Of a stretch of 44,202 nt of DNA, positions 12,156 to 24,503 are shown piece after piece. This DNA is from Pezizomycotina sp. ARF18 (lineage: Eukaryota; Ascomycota). The translations under genes were made by a program, and so were the position numbers. The stretch is from NCBI GenBank assembly GCA_002224055.1, contig AZLU01000294.1:1-44202 (forward strand), written 5' to 3'. Position 1 is the first letter of the stretch; every line of letters begins with the position of its first letter. The notes beneath the pieces were generated by a model that saw only the letters and a program-made list of their open reading frames with translations, made no database searches and was not told the origin of the DNA.

Positions 12156-12407
12156 TGTGTTTGTATCGTACTTATTTCACAGGTCTCCGGAGTGACAAAA
12201 CAGTGTATTTGCCATTAACAATAACGCAAGCAGCATTCTCCACGCCGTCGCAAAGCTAATTGTTTGCAATTTGTTAGTTTCTTTTGGTTTAAAGGTAAAT
12301 ATCTCAGGCAAGTGATGTAACAAGCACTTAAGATATATAACCATAAAAAAATCAATGCAACAAATAACTGCGAAAGAAACAGAATATACAAACCTGCAAG
12401 GCCGAAA

Positions 12408-12503
12408 TTATATCATTCCGGTCGATGGCAGAAATTGTTCTTGTTCTGCCTGTATGTGCTCTTCGTAGGTCGGAACCGGCTCCTTATGATCTAATTCCTC
12501 CAT
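12408..12503 (-). CDS. Small 31-codon ORF upstream of the TmpA-like gene
   Basis: An ATG in good context (GTCGACATGG) at 12503 opens a 31-codon frame on the same strand, 252 bases upstream of the TmpA-like start. It begins MEELDHKEPVPTYEEHIQAE, ends FLPSTGMI and has a TAA at 12408-12410. The residue make-up is strikingly protein-like. It contains PVPTYEE, a proline-tyrosine motif of the sort found near the cytosolic ends of fungal membrane proteins. It could be a first exon of the TmpA-like gene (a one-base error could hide the junction), an upstream regulatory ORF, or a separate small protein. Confidence 0.4.
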   Translation of the reverse strand: MEELDHKEPVPTYEEHIQAEQEQFLPSTGMI

Positions 12504-14590
12504 GTCGACGTGACGGTGCTCGGCCTGAGCTATAGAGACCGAGCAACAGGTAACCCTTCTCTCCTCTGTATTTTCGACGTCTGATTTGTTCTTTTTCCCT
12601 TATATATTATAAATAATAATAAAATCCCTGCCTCTTTATATAGGAAAGAATTGATATATCGTATTTGACTCTTTGTCGCTTTCTTTCTTTCTATTCGTCC
12701 TTGTAAATAAAGAAAAGAAGAGTAAAGAAACCACGCGCAATACGACAAAAATTTTAGATATTATAATAACTAGAATAAAATAAAATAATATAAAAAAGAG
12801 AAGAAAGATGTGGGAGGAACAGAGGGAAATATAAGAAAGAAGGAAAGAAGAGACTATATTATGGGTGTGTGCAAATGCGAGAGAGGGAGATCGATAGAAA
12901 TCAGAAACCGGAGAGACAGGTTCTCTTTGGTAAGATGAAGAAGTAGTGTCTGTAGATCCTGCACTTGGTACCCTCGACAACTTTTTCTGAGCATCCACAT
13001 GAAACGCAATACACCTTATATATACCAAAATGGATCCAAAACCCATTACTCCAAATTTATCTCTCTCTCTTTTTTTTTTTTTTCTCCCTTTCTTTTCCAT
13101 GAACCGCAGTAATAATTAATGCCCTCATAATAATAATAATAATAATAATAATATAAATAGTCTTATTATTTGCAGTCCACTGAGGGTAAATGTTCCTGGG
13201 GTTTTTTTTTCCTCCTGTTTTTCTATTTGCTTTTTTCTTCTTTTTATCTCGGAGTCGATATTTTCGATCCCTGTTGCCTTTTTCTTTTCTTTTCTTTCCT
13301 ATTTTTTTTTTTTTTTTTTTTTTTAGTTTGTTGAATTATCTGTACCTTTCCATTTTCTTCATCATCCGAATCGTCGAGAAAATAAAGAGGATGGTATTCA
13401 CTGACGTTGTCGTATACCACGATCAATTAATTATAATACTTCTAGTTTTCTTTCCTTCTTTTCTTTTTCTTAATCTCGCACGTGGAGGAAAGAGACGGGG
13501 AAAAAAGAAACATAAAGAAAACAGCAGTTGTGGATCGAAGAAGACGAACGAAAAAGGTTCTGGTAGGCAGCTAATCTACCATCGCGATCGTTAATATATT
13601 TCTCTTTCCTATTAAATTAACTTCCTTCGATGGTATCCCACTGCGAAAGCCTATACCTCTGAGCTGAATTATGTAATGATGAGGGAAATCTTTCCTTTTG
13701 ATTATCTCAATGTCTATCGTGAATTGACTGGGCCGAGGATGGAGAGTAGAGCGGTGAACCTCCCGTATCAGGACAAACATCAAGCCAATAGCGCCCAAAA
13801 GCATACGATGCCTAGATTTCTCGAGCAGGCACAAAACAGATCATGGCTATCATAATCTGGTATAATTTAATTTCTCAGCAATAACTTCCCGCGAAGTGTT
13901 GATTTATCTATTTATTCATTTATGGTGATCTCAAAAAAAAAAGGGCGAGGCAATGGTTGGTCAAAGCAAACCCGTCTGGGCATGAATTATCCACTTATCT
14001 CGTTGATGGCGAGCGAAGGGTTTTGAATACGCCCTTGCAAGTACAACTTATCGTCAAGAGGGCCAGCTTCAAACTTCTGAGAACAAAAATTAGAAAGAAA
14101 GCGACCAGTTTCGTGGCGATACCTTGGGAGGAAAGAACGAGGGGAGGGGTTGAGGGAGGAAGAGTCAACTATCATCGTACCTCTAGAACACCCGTGGAAT
14201 ACCTCTTCACCCTAAGGTCAATTTTACGCCGCCCTCCAGGGAACTCCACCAAGTCGCAAGTGAGATAGAAGAAGATAGATGGAGGATGGATTCTGTAGCG
14301 GCAGCAAAATATCTCCCCCTAACAACAAAAACTAGCAAGATAGATTTGATTGCACAATGCGGCAGTTCTGAGCTGGACTTCCTCGTGTCTGCCTGTACTG
14401 TACTGTAAGTAGGCGAGCTTTTGGCTGCGCGGCGAAGAGCATTTCCAATACGGGTTGATTGTTTAAGATGTAACCGAGAAAATGGAAGTAGAATGATAAC
14501 ATGATATTCATTTGAAAAAAAAATTTAAAAAAATTTAAAAAAATTAATAAATAAATAAGGACTTCAATTATTTACGCAGGGTCCCCCACC

Positions 14591-14623
<33 letters not shown>

Positions 14624-16082
14624 TAATAATAAAATGGCAGCAGTATATCAGGGTACTTAAATAGTTACCTCTTAGTAGTACTTCTTTATTGGGTATAGGC
14701 CCAGCAAGCAAGCAAGTACTGTAGATAATTCTTGTTCTATTTCTGTTTCTATTTCTTAATTAAAAAAAACTTTTTTTTTTTTTCTTTCCTGTTTCCCCTT
14801 TATCTATTCTTTTACCTTACTACTGAAGTATGTCTTATATATTCTCCACTTTGGTCCAAAAAGCCGAGTACCTTGCGGTGCCTGCCCCGATCGGATAGAA
14901 AGCTGGTTACATCAAAGAAACGCCCTAAATAAGTGCGTAAAGATGTACCGGTTCCTACACGTTAAAAAGACACAAATGCACGCCATAAATATTTATACAG
15001 CAGTAGGCATTCCCCGTCCTCTCTCGCATCACATCCGTTTCTTGCTCAACATCTATTTTTCTTAGGGCATTGAAGAAAGGCAACAATTGGCGTGGAAGGT
15101 CACCCTTCCGACTCCACTTACTCTCACACGGGGCAAATACAAGTGAGAAGAATTTCAGAAAAGAAGAAAAAGAGAAAGAGGGATAGAAAAAGAACGAGGA
15201 GGGAAAAGCAAGCCTGTTGAACAGAAGAGCCAATATTTGATCCTGGCATGTTTTAGATATCTCATAAAGTGGAATGCACATCGTAAACCACACGAGTGTA
15301 GCAAATTTGGCCGCGGATCCACAATCTACGGTATCATGACCCTTTGCAGCCGTAGCCTCTGCTCAGAAAAGGGTAAAAAAAAAAAGATAAACTGTTCCTG
15401 AAAGCTTTACCAAAGCTCAGTAGGAACGAAACAATGATAGTTCACTGCTTACCGGACCCATCGATTTGATACACAGACCCCACACTACCTCTCGAATTCC
15501 TTGGACATACTTTTTTTTTTTTTTTTTTTTTTTTCGTTCCGCCCGCTGAGAGAGATACAAAAAGACTTCATAATCAATTTTTTTCCTATTCCCTCAAATG
15601 CGGCCGTGGCTACTGCCGCATCATATGGAGGGTGTGTTCGTCAAGCTTGGAGAAGCAAGAGCCGTACCGACCACAAAGTTACGCTCGCCGAAAAAATAAA
15701 GGAAGAGAATAAATGAGGGAGACATCCTTTATGGTTGTTGCTTATGAAAGAGTACCCTTTCAATCAACCACCACGATGCCTAGTAATCCTCTAAGCCAAA
15801 AAGACGGAGCTTTGAAATTACTCCGCGAACAAAACTCACTGTCTGCATTATATAACCTATCTCAACAATACTCCATTTTTAGATCGAACCTATAATTATG
15901 TCTATTACCCTGAGGTATGTTTTCGATCTGTTCCTCTATACTGTCGAGTTTTCAATCGATTCCATTATATATTTAGTATACACGAGTCTTCGCAATTATC
16001 ACTGCTAGTCTATGAACAAGAAATTTCAGTCACGCCGAACATTTGCCTCGCAATGGATTTTGTAGCGAAGGGTGAGTTATGG
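12504..16082. other. Gene-poor region with simple repeats
   Basis: No gene is recognised. Long frames at 12636-13100 (minus) and 13190-13594 (plus) consist mostly of Lys- or Phe-rich translations of A/T runs. The region holds a (TAA)n microsatellite (13127-13152), an A-run of about 29 near 14591-14619, a T-run of about 24 near 15511-15534 and AAATTT-type stretches near 14515-14550. Confidence 0.5.
13127..13152. repeat. (TAA)n microsatellite
   Basis: About eight and a half uninterrupted copies of TAA/ATA are read directly in the sequence. Confidence 0.95.
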
Positions 16083-16500
16083 TTAAGGTACATGCACAAC
16101 TCGCAACCCACAGTTATTTACAAAAAAAAACCACGGCGTGGTAATCGGTGCTGTTGGCATTTTAAACGCTAAAACTGCTTTTGAATCACCAAATAGAGTC
16201 CTAATGCTATTTTTCGCTTTTCTCGGCATCTTACATGCGAATGTTTCTTTCGAATCCTTGAAACTAAAATCGATGGTTACGACTTCCGGACCCCTCACTG
16301 CAAAGGCGGATGAACTTCGAAAACTGGTTTTCCTTATCAGACGAGCTCTTAAGGGTCTTCCTTTCGTGTTTCTCCTTGCGAAGCGAGGGACAGACGAGTT
16401 GATGGGAAAGAAAAAGACGGTGGCGGGAGACCCTTCCTTTGTCTTAACTACACGTTTTGCGGAAAATATACTTGGCACCTATCTAAGTATACCTTGGTAA
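16083..16500. other. Segment open on both strands with a degenerate 69-base duplication
   Basis: Both strands are open for over 110 codons (plus 16138-16500, minus 16083-16478). The plus frame shows an internal repeat, GILNAKTAFESP then GILHANVSFESL, 23 codons apart. The minus frame shows GDSKAVLAFKMP and KDSKETFACKMP. Neither strand matches a family I know. The double openness follows partly from a low stop content and the period being a multiple of three. It may be an orphan gene or a decayed duplication. Confidence 0.3.
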
Positions 16501-19500
16501 TAGAAGTTTAAAAGTCATACTTGTCGAACTAGGTATTTGGAGATCCTTGATGATGATCAGGACGCGAAGTGGGGCATTTTTTCGCTGTGGGCGTTTGAAC
16601 GGGCTTTGCGATTTGCTCGGGGTTGAAACAGATTCGTTGGCTGAGGATGTTTCAAAGCTTTTCTCTCTTCTTTTCTTTTTTAATAATAATATATCTTTGC
16701 CAATTCCCCACACTTTTTCAATCACGCCAGCGACCAAAAACCCAGTTTCTCGAAGGGCGCTAGACTTCTTTCTGAGCGCTCTCCCACCGCCAAATTATAT
16801 CGCTTTCGTGCGCTCCGATAGCGCACTATTTTGATTGCGGTTCTTTCCCCCGCCCGCCAAGTCGCCGCACAACATTAAATGCTCCAGATTGGGTAATTGA
16901 ACGCTCCCTCGATTAATGAGGCTCCAAAACGGGAAACGAGAGGCTGCAAAAACCTGATTTTCATTTTAGCTCATTTTTAACCTTTCTGGATCTTCATTCC
17001 GCAGGTACCCCACTCAGGTACATCCAGAACAGAACAGCGCCGAGCCAAAGAAAGGGCCCCGTTTCGGTACTCGGATCCACAGCCCACACAGGACGAGGAG
17101 GAACACAATTGATTTGACGGTAAAGCAGGTAGTGAAACGCGGCAAAGGATTTCGGGTTTTCGGAGAACTCAGAATTCTTTCCCAACATCGAAAAATACCA
17201 AAAGAAAAACGGTGCAAAGAGTTTTCATTTTGGCGCAAAACCTACCCTGACTGCTGAATGAGAGAAAAAAGCTCTTCTTTCATTTCATAAAATTTGTACA
17301 CTTCTATCATAACTAAATAATTAAACCTAGGTTTGCCGACACCTGCCACCTAAATGAAGGCATTAGAAGGAGGATCCGCGCTTAGGCCCTGAAAAAATCC
17401 TATGGCAAGGAATCCTAACCAGCACGGCACCGATGTATTTGCGTCGTATAGACGTTCCTTGATATCGATGAAACGCATCGACTTGGGCCATGATATAGCA
17501 GTGTCCCCTAGTTTAAACCTTTGATATGCAGCTAAACCACATCCCCGCGCTTGCGATGATATCGCGAAGCGCTCTTTTCCTCGATCTAAACTTCAATCAA
17601 GCTCCGAAATTGATTCAGATGACGAATTCACACCCTTACATCCGGCAACTGGAAGGGAAAGGAGGGGGGAAACAAAGTAAAGGAAAGGAAATATCTTTGC
17701 TTGCGGGTACATTAGCGGACGCCTATCATAGTATGATACTAATGCACATCATCAGCGAAATCGCTCAATCCAAATTCCTACCTTGGCATGACCCTTGTGG
17801 AGCTTGCGAGAGAAATCAAGGCAGAATGGAGAGATGGTTAAAGAACAGCAACGCGAGGGACTGTTTTGAAACCAGTTGAATGGTTTTTGTGCTCAAGTCT
17901 ACATGCAACGGAGTTATATCACAGCGGGTTACAATTTTTTACCTTGCGATCTGTTTGTTCTAATATATTACTTTGATAAAAGGTGGATTTTCATTGTATA
18001 GAGGAAACTGAAAGCGGAAAAAAAAAGGGCAAGGGAAGGCTTCGAAGGGAGGAGAAATGAAGACAAGAAGAAAGTGAGGTAAGTAATAGGAAGAGCGAGT
18101 ACCAGACAACAGATAATACGGCTCCATTGTGATTAAACTTACTAACCCAAATCTCGGATGGAACCATGTTTATCATCATTACAAGGCTTAGATGTCCTAA
18201 GCCGTAATCTTGAAAGCGAGGTTTCAAACAGGACACGAGGGTCAGCTTTCGATTTCGGTAGCACTGAATGGCGAGACCCTTTATCTCGCCTACTCCGTTT
18301 AGGTATTTCGTTCCGATTTGTGGAAGATGTTCCGAGGTATGTTACCGCTCAGTATCCGGGTGAAGGCCTTGCTGTTCCGTTTTCGAGGTAAATTGTCTTC
18401 CTTCCCGCCTCATTTCCTTCATTTCTTCTTTACTTTCCCCCCCTTCTTTCTTTCACTCTTCTTGACAATGTTAATTACCGAGATGTTAAGCCTAATGGTA
18501 TGTCAAGGAAAAGTCAGGATGGCACTATATGCATATACGATAATTCCTACTTAGATAAGTGGCTCTTGTCCTCCAGCTTCTCGCTTGTCGGCCCTGCCTT
18601 ACTACACAAAAAAGAAAAAGAAGAAGAAAAATTCTAGAGACAAGATGAGAGAAGCGAATAAGTTAAGCCATCATTATCAATTCCCAAATAGATGACTGCA
18701 ATTACTATTTACAGGAAGAGACAATCTTGACGAAAATCTTGTCCGTGATGAACAGCGATGTTTGATCGACCTCGCAATATACTCGCTAGTGCAACGCACA
18801 AACTTTATTAGTCATTCTTTTTTTGGGATCCCATCTCGTGCCGCAGTTGCATCTTGGTTGCACCTGCGTGTAAATTGAGCTTGCCTGCATACACCCTCGG
18901 ACGTACCCTTCCCCGCATTAATACCTCTTAGTATTATATTATTATATTACTACTTTACCCTTGGTATCACCTCATAAACATTTCCAGTCTAAATTTCAAT
19001 ATTTAATAAATGTATAACCGATAATTGATAGGCTTCTCTGGATCGTACTCTGGGTAGATGTATATATATATACGTACTATTATTGTCCTTATATATTCGT
19101 ATAGTGTCGTTTTTCTAATCACCACGTTTTATTGAACTATTATTCTTTGATTTGTTTAATTATCATTATTATTTTTTTAAATCTATCAAAGTTTTAAACC
19201 CCACCCTACTAGTTGGTGTTACTGCCTTGGAAGTCATCCTGGCCATCACTCCACAATAGTGTAATTTCCGAATATCTACTTCTTTCTAACGATCTCCCGA
19301 ACATCCAGCGAAATTGAAAGCGCGCGTCGCGAGAAAAAGAAAAAAGAAACACCCCTTCGAATTCCAAGCGAAATCTTGTCTACAAGTTTATGGTTATAAA
19401 TATTTGATAGTTGTTTTCCCTTTAATCATAATATTCAGGCGAAAGGATCTCGTCGGAAAAAAAAAAAATCTCTAACGAATTACCCCATGAAGTTAATAAC

Positions 19501-21922
19501 TTGAAGCACCCATTCTACCCGCGTTTCTCCCTCGAGTATTTCTTTCCATTTCGATGATTCTCGAATATTTTATAATGAATAATTTACCTTGGAATTAATT
19601 TAAAGAGTTGGACAATTCCTTTAGCCCAGTAAAGTATATATATATATATAGTTGTATATACATTATACCTATCCTGCACTATATCCTCACAAATCCGAGA
19701 AGGATATAAAAAAAAGCCGAGAAAACGCTCCAGGGCGATATCGCACAACAAGCAGGAAAAGGAGAGCGATATATATTTCCAAGTGATCTTATTACTTCCA
19801 ACAACTCAAATCCAAGAGTTTCGAGATTGTAAACATGAAATTAAACGCCACTATCGTGGAATATACTCTACTCTGAAGGCATGGTCCGGACCGGGTGTTT
19901 TATAAGCTAAGAAAAATTATTGCCACGAGTTCTGCGTTGCGTTACCACTAGAACAAATTTGTCCCTCAATTTCGGTCGAACTACACGCGGCCCTCCGGGG
20001 CCCGGTTGTGAAGGCGAACTCAGAACGGTATAGTTAGCGCTACTTGCGCAATCCTACCGAAGATCTCCCTTGTAAACCATAATAATTCAAGTTTTTGTGC
20101 AACAACTTTTGATACGAAATTTATTCTTCTCACTGTGAACCTCATCATTTGTTTCCTCCACTTGTTCGTTTCGAGATACAGATCCTTACCTCCATTTGTA
20201 CAATACATAGCAGTTATATAACGATCAATCCTATCTTGGTAGATCGCCGAGTCAATATTGAATACAATTTCGGCTAGTATACGTTGCAGAATATGGCGGA
20301 TACTTTATACATTAACCAAACAAAGCGTCGTTCATTCCGGCCTTTTAATATTGGCTTTTGGATGCATTATCAGTATCCACTAATATTTGTTTTACAGATC
20401 CAGACTGATAGCTTCCTTTTGCTACTAATCAAACAAACATGGCGTAAATCCACGATCAACAGGCAACCTCTTCTCTCTCATTTGGACTACTTAATTCTTG
20501 TCCATCGATGAGGCCGCTTAGGTGGAGAAGCTAGTAAGCCTACGATCACCAACAACAAGATATAGATACTCTCATAGTCCATGATAACGAAGATCTCAAA
20601 AAATATATATCCTCCTTAGAATTAGGACGAACTTAATACGAACAAGAAATGCCGCCAATATCTTTCAGTTTTAATGACATCTCAATATAGAGTAGCTTCT
20701 CTACAACATTTATAATATACACGGTAAATTCATTTCAATTTAGGCATCGCTCTTCTCCATGTATTACCTCTATCACAAACGAGAAAAAGACGCTTAATCT
20801 CAGACTAGAGGAGTTTTTGTTTCCCCAAGTAAACAAGATCAGAGAAAGGCTTATTCAAATATTTTTGATAACTTATCTAGATCATCTGGATAGGTGATCT
20901 CATTGCAATTGTGAAATTATCCTGAAGTCAATCGTGGTATATCAAAGCACTAGTTAATATACCACTTTACTTAGAGAGCGGCGAGCGGAAAGAGCATCGC
21001 ATATGTCGAGGGTCTTAAGATAATTAAGCCTACATATTTCCAGTTGTCATCGAAGCATGAATCTGCGATGGCGGAGAAGCCGGTCGTTCGACAACAATAT
21101 CACCCTATCTTTCAATATCAAACACCGACAGAAGTTGTATGATCGCTTTTTTCCCAAGATCGGAGCAAGCGTCTCTCCCTAAACCACCTCGGCCGCCAGT
21201 TCGTAATGAATGTCCACCGACCACCTCACACTCCCTTTGACCCGCTCTGAGGCGAGGTCGGGAACCCGTATTCCGTCGCTCAACCTTTTTTCGGATTTTG
21301 AGATATTTTCACCAGTCTTTTATTAAGCTCTAAATTTTCTTTTTTTTTTTCTTTTTTTTGAAAAAAAAAAAAAAAAAAATACATATATATATATAAGAAA
21401 ATAGAACCAACATGTAAGAAATAGAATGAAACTGAACGTGGCAAGAATTACGAATACTTCTAAGAATTACCAAGTATCATAATGCTCTCTCTTTTCTTTG
21501 ATGTGTTACCTATCTCCGAAGGACGTTGGTTGAGGGAAAAGGTAACAATGTATTATTGGGAAGAGTGGGGGCCAAATCTCCCACCTTACTAGATTTGAAC
21601 GTAACGAAATAAGGAAAACCTGGGCTTTCTTTTTTGATACCGATTGATTGCTGAGAAGGTCCACAGGCCGACAATTATTACCCTTTCCCTTTTGCGGCGA
21701 GACGCAGTTCCTCGTTGGCTCTTTTGGCTCACACGCTCCATGCCCGGGCTCGAATACGAGGTAGAAGGATATGATCTCTCTTGATTTTTTTTTTTTTTTT
21801 TTTTTTCACAGCCGTGTCTTTCCAGGAATTTGGGATGATTGTCATCGAAGGTTTCAAAAATCATAATGGTAAGAAAAAAGAAAGTTATACAGACGGATCA
21901 AATGGTAGGAAAGTGAAATATG

Positions 21923-21953
<31 letters not shown>

Positions 21954-23981
21954 GTTAGATTCAAAACCCACGAAGTTCAAATCTCTACTTTTGCTAGCCA
22001 TCTCAACTGGATACGTTTGTCGTCCACCAATGAAAGACCGATCGAGTCATGAATCGTTTGCTCTAAAAATAAAGAGGAAAATTGCGACGATGGGGGAAAT
22101 GGTGGAAACCAGGTCAGCCACACTTTCTCTTCCAAGGTCTGTCTCTCTTTCTCTCCTGCAAAACGGTTCAGGAACATTTTCTTATTCGGAGGCAAAGCAA
22201 GTTTTTTTTTCCCCTTGCAGAAAAGAAATGTAACGAATAGCGAAAAGATTTCAGTGGGGTCCACCTCTTTTTCCATATACCTGGCCGCTTCTGGCCCGGT
22301 TCGGTCAGACGATACCGGTATCTGGCGATGGCCTTTTGGTCGTTTTCTTCAAAGCTGAGAATCTGCTCTCCATTTCCTTAAACTTGCCTTTTTCTTTTTT
22401 GCTCCTGGCCATGCTCCACCGTTCAGGAGGACCTTGTTGAAGGAACATGAAACTGCGGCAAGCGGAAAGACGTTCTCTCTCTTTCTCTCTCTCTTCTGCC
22501 AGATAAATAAATAAGCAGATAAATAACTCCTTGACGGAGTTAGTTACCGGGAAGTATAAAATGGGATTATTATCGTTACTCTTTATTTTCTCTCTCTTTT
22601 TAGACGTTGGAAGCGTAAGCGAGGAAAGGCAGGTTGACCAGTTCAGGAAGACTTCGCCGTGATACCCTTACGCCTGAAAGTGGGGTGCACGTTACCTCTT
22701 TTCGACTATATTCCCATTATCAAATCTCCGAGCAAAAGATCCTAAAAGAGTAAAGTAAAGGTAAAAAAAAAAAGAAAAAAGAAAAGAACGGAGAGGGCGT
22801 CTACCACTGTTCATTCTCCACCGGACGAAAGAAAATAAGAAACCTTTTTGTTTTGCAGGGTAAAGGATGCGCTGACCAGATGGAGATATTTCGATGACGC
22901 TAAGGATGACGCCGAATACTGTTTTCCTCACGTCAATAATACTTATGTATAAAAAACTATCCGCACTTCTCGGCAGGGTCCAAGCAAGCCTCGGTCTGGT
23001 CCTTCGCTGTCCATGGTTCATGAAGAGAGCTCCTGGTAGAGTGATTGTGTGCCTGGCATCTCCTCATGCAATATCCTTAGGAGAATGCCGCTTTTTTCTT
23101 TCCCCGCTTCTTTGCGGTGGAGACCCAGGCCGCATTTTTTTTAACTTGTTTAATCGTTTTATTTTTAATTTTTTGATAGTTTGTTTCCAGGCCCACGAAA
23201 GTAATTGTATACTATGTAGTTGAACTCCGTTAAATCAAGGAATTAGTATGGGACCTTCAAGGGAGAGAGAAACGGGTCAGCCACAGCAGCGAAGGAGCTC
23301 AAATTGTGTTTCAATCATGCTCACGGGTGTGCGCACATAAATGTGGAGCTTCCCAGTCGGCTCTTGTGACGGCAGGGTTCTACGAGGTAGTTCTATCAAA
23401 ATGATCAGTTTACCTTGGAGATACTCGCTGATATTCAATGGCGCCATTTATCAGATGGAGGATTTTAGAGAAGAAGAAAAAAAAGGAAAAGAGAGGGAGA
23501 GGACGGGGAGGCAGGGAGGGAAAGAAAGGAAAAAGATACGCTATTTGCGATCGCGCACGGTTTGAACCGTTGTAAACCCTTCGTATCGATTATCATACAT
23601 GTTTCTTGATGACCAACGAACGTCTGGCGTGATATGAGCTTTAAAAAAAAAAAAAAAAAGAGAGAGAGAGTGTGTGTGTGTTATTCGCAACTCACCCTGT
23701 AAGACGCACCCCATGACATTTCGCGAGAGACAACGCTCGTCGAACTAGGATCGTGTAACGTTCTTCAAAATCGCAAAATATCAAAAGTCGCAAAATGTTA
23801 GCGAAAGACTGTCTAGTCTACTTTACGACGTCTTCTTGCTTGTGGACTTCGGTTGAAGATATATCGCCTTCAGCTTGGCGCAGGTGTTTCCAGGTCTTTA
23901 TTGGAAGAAGAAAGTTGATGGTCAATTTTGATCGATTTAGTCAATTTGGAACTTTTCTCTCACGTCACAAAATCGCGACCC

Positions 23982-24013
<32 letters not shown>

Positions 24014-24503
24014 AGAGAGAGAGAAAGACAACTCTTAAGATCCGCAATTCTTCGAGTTCGCGGTAAACAAACTAGTTAATTTCTAAGTCAATCAATTTCC
24101 ATTACTTATATTCATTCTCATTATTTGTCTATATGCTTCACATGTAGCTCTGGTTCTATTTCACTCTTAATTGGAACGGAACTTTCATTTCCGCTAGAGA
24201 AATAGTAAGTAGAGGGGCGGCATTTCTTTTTTTATAGTCATCTTCACATGACACCGTGAAACAGGGAAAAAAGAAGTTAGAAAAAAAAAAAAGAAAAAAG
24301 ACAGGGCAGGGCGTCACCCGGTAGAAAGTAAACGAAAGGGTTCAAACTCAAATTTTTTTTTTTTTTTTAAAATATATATATATATATATTAATTAGCTCG
24401 CATGCTAGGTCCGTCAGCAAATCGGTAATTAACAGAGGAGAGAGCAAGATAATATCAGCCAGCAAATAGAGAAGCAGCCACCGCGTTGCAGACCGCAATT
24501 CTC
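16501..24503. other. Long region without a recognised gene
   Basis: About 8 kb hold only short frames. Those at 16994-17188 (minus), 17526-17879 (plus) and 18158-18391 (plus) are moderately protein-like but match no family I know and have no splice or promoter context. The region also holds (TA)n tracts (about 19635-19650 and 24372-24389), a T/A hairpin-capable tract (about 21340-21379), T-runs and A-runs of about 22 to 29 (near 21785-21806, 21923-21951 and 23982-24010), and an AG then TG microsatellite near 23660-23681. Confidence 0.45.
21340..21379. repeat. Oligo-T then oligo-A inverted tract
   Basis: T-rich sequence broken by single C bases, ending in eight T, is separated by one G from a run of 19 A (21361-21379). 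The halves are complementary and could fold into a hairpin. A (TA)n stretch follows. Confidence 0.8.

Noticed and set aside
12636-13594. Lys-rich and Phe-rich frames of 154 and 134 codons
   Set aside because: They are translations of A and T runs without start context, splice sites or motifs.
16994-17188. A 64-codon minus frame (CVPPRPVWAVDPSTETGPF)
   Set aside because: It is protein-like in composition but short, with no family, splice or promoter support; a chance frame of this length is expected here.
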